Below are positions 26,819 through 33,567 of a DNA stretch of 64,000 nt, one piece after another. The notes beneath the pieces were generated by a model. It was not told the DNA's origin. It was given only the letters and a program-made list of their open reading frames with translations, and searched no databases. Source of the DNA: Flavobacterium panacis (GTDB lineage: Bacteria > Bacteroidota > Bacteroidia > Flavobacteriales > Flavobacteriaceae); the NCBI RefSeq assembly GCF_024649945.1, contig NZ_JANKMS010000006.1, positions 1 through 64,000 of the forward strand. The letters are read 5' to 3'. Made by a program: the position numbers and the translations under genes. Numbering within the stretch: the stretch's first letter is position 1; every line of letters starts with the position of its first letter.

Positions 26819-27568
26819 TTAGATTCCTAAACGAAAATCAGAAACACTTTTTTCTTCTAGATTAATTTCTTCAAAAATACTTTGTGTTCCTTTATCAACT
26901 GGACATTGAGTACTAATTCCCATCCAGATTTCTTTCGGATAATTGTTTTTATACAAACGAACCATTTGCCAGTTCTTTTTGTCTAAAGAATAATAACTTG
27001 CCACCGTTTTAGTGTCCGAAGAAATTTTCATGTAAACAGAAGGTTCTTTTACAACATCATGATTGTTGTCATCAGAAGTTCCCATCGTGCGAACCGTTAC
27101 AATTCTGTGGTTTCCTCTTTCATCCTGTTCAAAGCAGAATTTTTGATAAAAACTATCATTCACATAAATGTATAAAACTCCTGCATTGTATAAACCTTTC
27201 TCTGTAAATTGAGGAGTGACTTTAGATACAAGCGTAAAAGGTTTTGTATTATCTACTTTAGACAAAAGCATTGGAGCAGTGGTGTTCGATAATTTTCCAT
27301 CAGGATCAGAGAAATAATCTGATTTTTCGCCAGCCTTAAAGACAATCTTTTCGTTTGCTTCCGTTTTAATTAAAGTATCAGCACCATTAACCGCTTTTGT
27401 AAAATGGATGTTGGAAAGTTTGATGTCGCAAGGCGCACCGTTTACAATAGCCGAATCGGTTTTAGTTTCTTCTGTCATAGCTGTTTTTGCTGTTTCATTT
27501 TTGCCGTTACAGCTTGTTAGTAGAGAAATACTTAAAATTGTAAGAGCGCTGTAAAAAATTGTTTTCAT
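26819..27568 (-). CDS. DUF1349-domain lipoprotein
   Basis: This 249-residue protein has a lipoprotein signal (SISLLTSC, C20), a charged spacer, and a concanavalin-like beta-sandwich of the DUF1349 type (PFTLVSKVTPQFTEKGLYNA, VRTMGTSDDNN, YYSLDKKNWQMVRLY, IWMGISTQCP). Such domains often act as sugar-binding or regulatory modules, but no activity is established. A plausible promoter lies 35 bases upstream. It is transcribed away from the LuxR-type gene. It is likely an outer-membrane or periplasmic lipoprotein; function is unknown. Confidence 0.82.
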   Translation of the reverse strand: MKTIFYSALTILSISLLTSCNGKNETAKTAMTEETKTDSAIVNGAPCDIKLSNIHFTKAVNGADTLIKTEANEKIVFKAGEKSDYFSDPDGKLSNTTAPMLLSKVDNTKPFTLVSKVTPQFTEKGLYNAGVLYIYVNDSFYQKFCFEQDERGNHRIVTVRTMGTSDDNNHDVVKEPSVYMKISSDTKTVASYYSLDKKNWQMVRLYKNNYPKEIWMGISTQCPVDKGTQSIFEEINLEEKSVSDFRLGI

Positions 27569-27609
27569 AAATTATTTTTTTGGGATAGAAAGTGATATTT
27601 TTAATGTTC

Positions 27610-27641
27610 CAAAAATAAAATTGCTTTTAAACAAAGACAAT
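27610..27641 (-). promoter_or_regulatory. Candidate promoter for the DUF1349 lipoprotein gene
   Basis: On the minus strand TATTTTTG (plus 27610-27617) matches the Bacteroidota -7 element TAnnTTTG, and ATTG (plus 27638-27641) lies 20 bases upstream as a -33 element. The predicted start of transcription is near 27603, leaving a short leader. Confidence 0.45.
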
Positions 27642-27668
27642 ACGTAAAATTAACCAATTACACATTTA

Positions 27669-28445
27669 ATGCCTAAGAATCCTTCAATCGAAAACCAATT
27701 AATAACTACATTTTTAGAACAAAATTTTGAGATTGGAGAATCAAATGATATCGAAATGTACAATCAATTCGTCATCAATTATGTCAAAATAGAGCAGTGT
27801 GTAGCGGTTTTATCCGATTATCAATCGGACAAAAGTTATATTTACGCAGGAAGTTTTGGCTCTGTATTTGGACTTCCAGATGAAACTTCCGTGATTGATT
27901 CTGCTTTTGAAGAATGTATTTTTACTAAAATCAATTCAGAAGATTTGATAGAACGTCACGTTTTGGAACTTAATTTTTATCAGTTTTTAAAGGAAATTCC
28001 GAGAGAAGAATATAGTAATTACAGCACTTTGAGTCGTTTAAGAATGAAAGATTCTAGCGATAAAATTTCGTTTATCAATCATCGAACTATTTATTTGAAT
28101 ACGTTTAATAACGGAAGTATTTCACTTTCTCTGTGTTTGTATCTGCCATCAACAGATTTACAGCCTCGAACAGGAATTGATGGAAAGATTTTTAATATAA
28201 AAACAGGAGAAGTAATCGAATCTGAAAAGTATAAAAACAATACTGAAAATATACTTTCTAAAAGAGAAACGGAAGTTCTAACCAGCGTTGCAAAAGGAAA
28301 CAAAAGCGAACAAATTGCAGCTGAAATGCACATTTCAGTTTACACCGTAAGACGCCACAGACAAAACATCATAGAAAAGTTAAAAGTGACGAATACGGCA
28401 GAAGCAGTTCAGACGGCTTTTGTCATGGGAATTATTTCTCTTTAA
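27669..28445 (+). CDS. LuxR-type HTH transcriptional regulator
   Basis: This 258-residue protein has an N-terminal domain of about 190 residues that I do not recognise (PAS-like patterns such as SFGSVFGLPDE are possible) and a C-terminal LuxR/GerE HTH (197-258: LSKRETEVLTSVAKGNKSEQ, HISVYTVRRHRQNIIEKLKV). No receiver or membrane helix is visible, so it probably responds to a cytoplasmic signal. It lies 36 bases before the xdhC gene on the same strand and could regulate the molybdoenzyme cluster; that is inference from position. Confidence 0.85.
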   Translation: MPKNPSIENQLITTFLEQNFEIGESNDIEMYNQFVINYVKIEQCVAVLSDYQSDKSYIYAGSFGSVFGLPDETSVIDSAFEECIFTKINSEDLIERHVLELNFYQFLKEIPREEYSNYSTLSRLRMKDSSDKISFINHRTIYLNTFNNGSISLSLCLYLPSTDLQPRTGIDGKIFNIKTGEVIESEKYKNNTENILSKRETEVLTSVAKGNKSEQIAAEMHISVYTVRRHRQNIIEKLKVTNTAEAVQTAFVMGIISL

Positions 28446-28465
28446 AAGATTTCCTTATTTTTGTT

Positions 28466-28471
28466 AGGAGG
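28466..28471 (+). promoter_or_regulatory. Shine-Dalgarno sequence AGGAGG before xdhC-like gene
   Basis: A full AGGAGG sits 10 bases before ATG 28482. Strong Shine-Dalgarno sites are rare in Flavobacterium-type genomes, and I saw none as clear elsewhere in the window. It supports ATG 28482 as the start rather than the out-of-frame ATG at 28475. Confidence 0.55.
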
Positions 28472-28481
28472 ATAATGGATT

Positions 28482-29615
28482 ATGAAAGAAATCAGCGATA
28501 TATTAAAAGCCTATTCAGAAGCACAAAATGAAGATAAAAAGTGTGCTTTGGCAACCGTCGTAAAAGTAGAAGGTTCATCATACAGACAAGCAGGCGCCCG
28601 TATGCTAGTTACGGAAGATGGTTTTCTAACTGGTGCGATAAGCGGTGGTTGTCTAGAAGGCGATGCTTTACGAAAAGCACTTCTGTCCATTCATCAAAAG
28701 CAAAATAAATTAGTTACTTACAATACCAGCAATGAAGACGAAGCAGAAGTTGGTTTACAACTTGGTTGCAATGGAATCGTTCATATTTTGTTTGAATATA
28801 TTGATGCTGAAACTGCCAATAATCCAATACAGCTTTTAAAGCAATTAGAATTAGAAAGAAAAGAAGCCGTTATTGTTACCGTTTTTTCACTCAAAAGAAA
28901 TGCTTCTCAAATTGGAACGACTTTATTTTATAGAAAAGACAGTCCAGTTTTAAATCACAATAAAGATATTTTAAATCTAATTTCTGATGTAAAAGAAGTG
29001 TTGGAAACCAAAACTTCAATTGTAAAAAAACTACATTCTGAAAGCGATAATGAAGCGCTGATTGAATATATAAAACCTCCAATTTCTTTGATAATTGCAG
29101 GAGCAGGAAACGATGTGCAGCCTTTGGTAAAAATGGCCAATGTTTTAGGTTGGAAAATTACCATTCAGGAAGGTCGTGCCACACACGCAACCAAAAAGCG
29201 TTTTCCAAAAGCAGATCAAATATCTACCGTAAAAGCAGAAGATTTTTTAGAAAGTATTGTTGTTGATGACCAAACGTATTTTCTACTGATGACGCACAAT
29301 TACAAATACGATTTAGGTATTTTAAAATTGCTGTTGGAAAGAGATTTTCACTACGTGGGAATTCTAGGCCCAAAGTCAAAATTCAACAGAATGTTAGATG
29401 ATCTTTTGATAGAAGGAATCACCGTAAACGAAGAACAGTTGGAAAAAATTCACAGCCCTGTTGGTTTGGATATTGGTGCTGAAACTTCAGAAGAAATTGC
29501 CTTATCAATCATTTCAGAAATCAAAGCTTTTGCATCAGAAAGAACGGGAACTTCCTTAAAATTCAAAGCAGGAAAAATTCATAACGAAATTCACTATGAA
29601 GCCATTTCCAAATAA
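28482..29615 (+). CDS. XdhC/CoxI-family molybdoenzyme maturation protein
   Basis: This 377-residue protein has the XdhC_CoxI N-terminal domain (CALATVVKVEGSSYRQAGAR, GFLTGAISGGCLEGD) and the C-terminal Rossmann-like XdhC_C domain (LIIAGAGNDVQPLVKMANVL, YVGILGPKSKFNRML, HSPVGLDIGAETSEEIALS). XdhC/PaoD proteins bind molybdenum cofactor, protect its sulfurated form and insert it into xanthine dehydrogenase-type enzymes. The likely client is the PaoABC-like enzyme encoded about 2.3 kb downstream. The stop overlaps the MobA-like gene by 20 bases, so the two are translationally coupled. Confidence 0.92.
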   Translation: MKEISDILKAYSEAQNEDKKCALATVVKVEGSSYRQAGARMLVTEDGFLTGAISGGCLEGDALRKALLSIHQKQNKLVTYNTSNEDEAEVGLQLGCNGIVHILFEYIDAETANNPIQLLKQLELERKEAVIVTVFSLKRNASQIGTTLFYRKDSPVLNHNKDILNLISDVKEVLETKTSIVKKLHSESDNEALIEYIKPPISLIIAGAGNDVQPLVKMANVLGWKITIQEGRATHATKKRFPKADQISTVKAEDFLESIVVDDQTYFLLMTHNYKYDLGILKLLLERDFHYVGILGPKSKFNRMLDDLLIEGITVNEEQLEKIHSPVGLDIGAETSEEIALSIISEIKAFASERTGTSLKFKAGKIHNEIHYEAISK

Positions 29616-30198
29616 AACAGGCATTATTATTCTGGCAGCAGGAAATTCTTCCAGATTAGGCAGACCAAAACAATTATTAAAATACAAAGATTCAACCCTG
29701 CTGAAAAACACTATTTCTGAAGCTTTAAAGGTTGAAGATTCGTTTTTAATAGTAATAACGGGTTCCAATCATGATTTGATCGAAAAAGAGCTTAATTCGC
29801 CTGAAATACTATTTTCTTTCAATCCCGAATGGGAAAACGGAATGTCTTCTTCAATCGCAAAAGGGATTGACGAATTATTACTTCTAAATCCAGATTGCGA
29901 ACAATGTATTTTAGCCGTTTGTGATCAACCATTTGTAACAAGTTCTATTTTTGAAAATCTGATTAATGAAGCGATTAAAACAGGAAAAGGAATCGTAGCA
30001 TCAGCTTACTCAGAAACTTTAGGAACTCCAGTTTTATTTCAGAAAAAGTACTTCCAAGAATTGCTAGATTTAAATGGACAGGAAGGCGCCAAAAAACTCA
30101 TTAAAAAATATACAGAAGATGTAGTTTCAGTTTCTTTCGAAAAAGGAAATATTGATATTGATACAGAAGAAGATTACAAGACATTGCTTTCTGAATAA
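29596..30198 (+). CDS. MobA/MocA-like molybdenum cofactor nucleotidyltransferase
   Basis: This 200-residue nucleotidyltransferase has the pyrophosphorylase-type N-terminus IILAAGNSSRLGRPKQLLKY, GSNHDLIEKEL, NPEWENGMSSSIAKGI and CDQPFV. These match MocA/MobA-like enzymes that add CMP or GMP to molybdopterin. PaoABC-type enzymes use the cytosine dinucleotide form, so a MocA-like CTP transferase is the best reading, but base specificity cannot be read with certainty. It overlaps the XdhC gene and ends before a strong bidirectional terminator. Confidence 0.88.
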   Translation: MKPFPNKTGIIILAAGNSSRLGRPKQLLKYKDSTLLKNTISEALKVEDSFLIVITGSNHDLIEKELNSPEILFSFNPEWENGMSSSIAKGIDELLLLNPDCEQCILAVCDQPFVTSSIFENLINEAIKTGKGIVASAYSETLGTPVLFQKKYFQELLDLNGQEGAKKLIKKYTEDVVSVSFEKGNIDIDTEEDYKTLLSE

Positions 30199-30201
30199 TT
30201 T

Positions 30202-30475
30202 ATTTAACCGCAAAGGCGCAAGGTTCGCAAAGACTTTTTATCAGTTGCCTCCAGTTTTAACTGGAGGTTTAATTGTAACAAAATAAAAGGCTTTAGCCAA
30301 ACTACGGCAAGTTTGGCTAAAGCCTTTTTGTATGAATTATTTTTTTTCATCCAGCTAAAGCTGGACGCAATTCAATTAGTACAAAAACTTTGCGTCTGTG
30401 CTCCCGATAACTATCCGGATCGCGAGATTAAAAATAAAAAAACTTAGTGCCTTAGCGCCTTCGTGGCAAAAAAAA
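30202..30475. repeat. Composite intergenic repeats between mocA-like and cysteine desulfurase genes
   Basis: Several hairpins sit between these convergent genes. There is a 9-base stem CCTCCAGTT/AACTGGAGG (30248-30267), the terminator described separately, a short TCCAGCTAAAGCTGGA palindrome (30350-30365), an imperfect CCCGATAACTATCCGGAT (30403-30420), and AACCGCAAAGGCGCAAGG (30206-30223) facing CCTTAGCGCCTTCGTGGC (about 30450-30467). No gene is seen. Confidence 0.7.
30285..30328. terminator. Bidirectional intrinsic terminator
   Basis: A perfect 18-base stem with arms AAAAGGCTTTAGCCAAAC (30285-30302) and its complement (30311-30328) has an 8-base loop. It has an A run on the left and a T run on the right, so it can end the mocA-like transcript on plus and the cysteine desulfurase transcript on minus. 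Confidence 0.9.
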
Positions 30476-30477
30476 AC

Positions 30478-31608
30478 TCACAATCGTCCTGCCACTTCCA
30501 AAATCCGCTCAACAGCAATATCAATTTCCTCAGAAGTGGTAAATCTGCCCAAACTAAAACGAATTGAACTTAAAGCTTCTTCATCAGACAATCCCATTGC
30601 TTTTAAAATATACGAAGGCTCAGAAGTCACAGCCGAACATGAAGCACCATTCGAAACCGAAATATTTCCCAAAGCTAAAATCAGCTGTTCAGAATTTACG
30701 CCGGGAAAACAAATGTTTGAAGTATTATAAATTCGGTTTTCAGTATTTCCGTTAACGAAAGAACCTTCAAATTGTAATAAACCTTTTTCCAATTGATCTC
30801 TTAATAGAGAAATTCTATTTTGATCTTTTTCTAATTCATTTACAGCAATTTCCGATGCTTTTCCTAAACCGATAATTCCGGGAACATTTAGCGTTCCGCT
30901 TCTTAATTTTCGTTGTTGACCGCCTCCAAGAATTTGAGGAGATAATTTGATTTTGGCTTTCGCCGAAACATACAAAGCACCAACTCCCTTAGGACCGTAA
31001 AATTTATGTGCCGACAAAGTCAAAAGATCAATTCCTAGTTCTTTTACATCAACAGAAACTTTTCCAACAGCTTGTGTTGCATCACACATAAAAAGTACAT
31101 TTTTGGTTTTTAGAATTTTCGAAATTGCAGTTAAATTTTGTATGACGCCTGTTTCGTTATTAGAAAACATTCCAATGAAAACCAGTGTTTTATCTGTAAT
31201 TGTTTCTTCTAAAAGTTGAAGATCTAAAAGTCCGTCAGAATCAGTTGGAAGATAAGTCACTTCAAAACCAATACTTTCCATAAAATGGCAGGTTTCAAGA
31301 ACTGCTTTATGTTCCGTTTGAATGGTAACAATATGTTTTCGATCTTGATCAGCCAAACCTTTTATCGCCAGATTGATCGCTTCAGTAGCACCCGAAGTAA
31401 AGATGATTTCATCAGCATCAGCATTTATCAAATCAGCCGTTTGCCAAGCCGCATTTTCAACAGCTTCTTTTACCGTTAATCCGGCCAAATGTGTTCCTGT
31501 TGAATTGGCGTACAAATCAGTAAAATACAGAAGCATGGCGTTCAAAACGCGTTCGTCAACACGAGTTGTGGCATTATTATCAAGATAAATGGTTTCTTGC
31601 TGTGGCAT
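30478..31608 (-). CDS. NifS/IscS-type cysteine desulfurase
   Basis: This 376-residue pyridoxal-phosphate enzyme removes sulfur from cysteine. Landmarks are YLDNNATTRVDERV at the N-terminus, FTSGATEAINLAIKG, the PLP lysine K202 in LSAHKFYGPKG, and the catalytic loop NGASCSA with C324. Its neighbours are molybdoenzyme maturation genes and the divergent PaoABC-like operon rather than isc/suf genes. A role in sulfurating the molybdenum cofactor, as described for dedicated NifS-like partners of XdhC, is therefore likely but inferred; a general housekeeping role is the alternative. Confidence 0.9.
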   Translation of the reverse strand: MPQQETIYLDNNATTRVDERVLNAMLLYFTDLYANSTGTHLAGLTVKEAVENAAWQTADLINADADEIIFTSGATEAINLAIKGLADQDRKHIVTIQTEHKAVLETCHFMESIGFEVTYLPTDSDGLLDLQLLEETITDKTLVFIGMFSNNETGVIQNLTAISKILKTKNVLFMCDATQAVGKVSVDVKELGIDLLTLSAHKFYGPKGVGALYVSAKAKIKLSPQILGGGQQRKLRSGTLNVPGIIGLGKASEIAVNELEKDQNRISLLRDQLEKGLLQFEGSFVNGNTENRIYNTSNICFPGVNSEQLILALGNISVSNGASCSAVTSEPSYILKAMGLSDEEALSSIRFSLGRFTTSEEIDIAVERILEVAGRL

Positions 31609-31944
31609 AATCTGGGCTTAATATGGTAAAAATACAATTTTATAATCTCGCAAAGTCGCAGAGACGCAAAGTTTAATGCAAATAAATAACCATATAAGTT
31701 ATATAAGAAATTTTAAGTTTTTTCTCTTAATTGAACTTATATAACTTATATGGTTTAAAAAATTTTGCGTCTCTGCGACTTTGCAAGATTTTTTTTTATT
31801 TAAGTGTGCTTTGCGGTTGAAAAAAACGAAATTGTAATTATTCTAAATAAGAGTACTGTTTGAATTTCATAACTTTTTGTGATAGAAGATGATTAAATTT
31901 GTTAGAATACAAAAGTGAATTTGCTAATTTAACAAATAGACTGA
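31609..31944. repeat. Nested palindromes in the divergent region before the paoABC-like operon
   Basis: An outer perfect 21-base inverted repeat (31650-31670 and 31764-31784, containing GCAAAGTCGCAGAGACGC) surrounds an inner perfect 20-base repeat (31688-31707 and 31736-31755, containing CCATATAAGTTATATAAG). Together they could form a two-stage cruciform of 135 bases. Further right, TAAATTTG at 31894-31901 matches the -7 promoter element and lies 44 bases before the next gene. No coding region is seen. Confidence 0.85.
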
Positions 31945-32583
31945 ATGGCTTCTAAAAAAACAAATCAGAATAAAGTTACGCCCGAAGATGCTAGCTCGCG
32001 TCGTGACTTTATCAAGAAATCAGGACTTTTTACCGCTCTTGCTCTGACGCCACCTTCATTGGTTATGGCTTCGGATAAGAAATGGGACGAAAAAATTGCG
32101 GAGTATTTAGAAACCGTACCGCTTTCTATTGAAGTAAATGGCACAAAACACAATTTAAACATCGAGCCAAGAACCACTTTGCTTGATTTACTTCGTGAAC
32201 AATTACAGCTTACAGGAACCAAAAAAGGTTGCGACCACGGACAATGTGGTGCCTGTACAGTTCACGTAAACGGAACAAGAATTTTATCTTGTCTTTCTCT
32301 GGCAACGATGCAGCAAAATGCACAGGTTACCACAATCGAAGGACTTTCAAAAGGTAAAAAACTGCATCCAATGCAGGAAGCTTTTATCAAACACGATGGT
32401 TTTCAATGTGGCTACTGTACTCCGGGACAAATTATGTCGGGAATTGCCTGTATCAAAGAAGGTCATGCCAACAGTAGAGAAGAAATTAGCGAATATATGA
32501 GTGGTAACATCTGTAGATGTGGCGCTTATCACAATATTGTTGACGCTATAACTGAAGTTAAGGAAGGAGGGAAGGAAATATGA
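31945..32583 (+). CDS. Tat-exported 2Fe-2S subunit of PaoABC-like molybdenum aldehyde oxidoreductase
   Basis: This 212-residue protein has a twin-arginine signal (SSRRDFIKKSGLFTALAL, R19-R20) followed by two 2Fe-2S domains. The plant ferredoxin-type cluster is bound by C96, C101, C104 and C116 (GCDHGQCGACTVHVNG). The second, helical cluster is bound by C155, C158, C190 and C192 (FQCGYCTPGQ, NICRCGAYHN). It passes electrons between the molybdenum centre and the FAD subunit in the periplasm. Its stop overlaps the FAD subunit start by 4 bases. It is the only one of the three subunits with an export signal. Confidence 0.94.
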   Translation: MASKKTNQNKVTPEDASSRRDFIKKSGLFTALALTPPSLVMASDKKWDEKIAEYLETVPLSIEVNGTKHNLNIEPRTTLLDLLREQLQLTGTKKGCDHGQCGACTVHVNGTRILSCLSLATMQQNAQVTTIEGLSKGKKLHPMQEAFIKHDGFQCGYCTPGQIMSGIACIKEGHANSREEISEYMSGNICRCGAYHNIVDAITEVKEGGKEI

Positions 32584-33560
32584 AAAACTTTCAGATAATT
32601 AAAGCCTTGTCGTCTTCATCAGCAGTTACAGGAAAAGCCAAAGATAATTCTTCGATGTTTATCGCTGGAGGAACGAATCTAGTTGATTTAATGAAGAAGA
32701 ACATTGTAGCGCCAGACAAACTGGTTGACATCAATGGATTGGATTTAAAGAAAATCGAGTTCTTAAAAGGAAAGGTTTCAATTGGCGCATTGGCTAAAAA
32801 CAGTCAGGTTGCCGAAGATGCTTCCATAAAAGAAAAATATCCTTTGCTGGCATTGGCTTTAGCGGCAGGAGCTTCTCAACAGATTCGCCACATGGCAACT
32901 GTAGGAGGAAATATGTTGCAGCGTACCAGATGTTCTTATTTTTATAATACCGATATGCCTTGCAACAAACGTACTCCAAAAAGTGGATGCGGGGCAATTG
33001 GCGGTTCAAACAGAATGCACGCTATTTTTGGCGCTTCAGATAGTTGTATTGCCGTTCACCCAAGTGATATGTGTGTTGCTTTGGCTGCACTTGATGCGAA
33101 AGTTTTGGTCGAAGGTCCAAAAGGAAAACGAGAAATCGATTTTACGGATTTCCATCGTCTTCCAGGAAATACGCCTGAAAAAGACAATAAATTGGATGAA
33201 AGAGAATTAATTACTTCTGTTGAAATTCCCGATAATATTTTCACTAAAAATGTTCATTATCTAAAAGTTCGTGACAGAACAAGTTATGCTTTTGCATTGG
33301 TATCTGTTGCGGTGGCTTTGGATATTAAAAATAATAAAATAAATGATGTCAGACTGGCAATGGGTGGTGTGGCACATAAACCTTGGAGATTGACGGAAAC
33401 AGAAAAATTCCTGAAAGGAAAAAGCATTTCAGAAGATGTATTTAAACAAGCAGGCGATTTGTCTATGAAAGGAGCCAGAGGATATGGCGACAATGATTTT
33501 AAACTAACGCTTGGAGGAAACGCAGTAACAGAAGCACTTACAATAGCAGCATCAAAATAA
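32580..33560 (+). CDS. FAD/4Fe-4S subunit of PaoABC-like aldehyde oxidoreductase
   Basis: This 326-residue subunit has the CO-dehydrogenase-flavoprotein fold (FIAGGTNLVDLMKKN for FAD, IRHMATVGGNMLQRTRC). It carries an inserted cysteine-rich segment with C118, C128, C137 and C156 (RCSYFYNTDMPCNKR, SGCGAIGGSNRMHA, GASDSCIA). This segment is the extra 4Fe-4S site of PaoB/YagS-type subunits, absent in classical xanthine dehydrogenases. No export signal is present, so it should be carried across by the Tat-tagged small subunit. Eight bases separate it from the molybdenum subunit gene. Confidence 0.93.
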   Translation: MKNFQIIKALSSSSAVTGKAKDNSSMFIAGGTNLVDLMKKNIVAPDKLVDINGLDLKKIEFLKGKVSIGALAKNSQVAEDASIKEKYPLLALALAAGASQQIRHMATVGGNMLQRTRCSYFYNTDMPCNKRTPKSGCGAIGGSNRMHAIFGASDSCIAVHPSDMCVALAALDAKVLVEGPKGKREIDFTDFHRLPGNTPEKDNKLDERELITSVEIPDNIFTKNVHYLKVRDRTSYAFALVSVAVALDIKNNKINDVRLAMGGVAHKPWRLTETEKFLKGKSISEDVFKQAGDLSMKGARGYGDNDFKLTLGGNAVTEALTIAASK

Positions 33561-33567
33561 TTAAATT

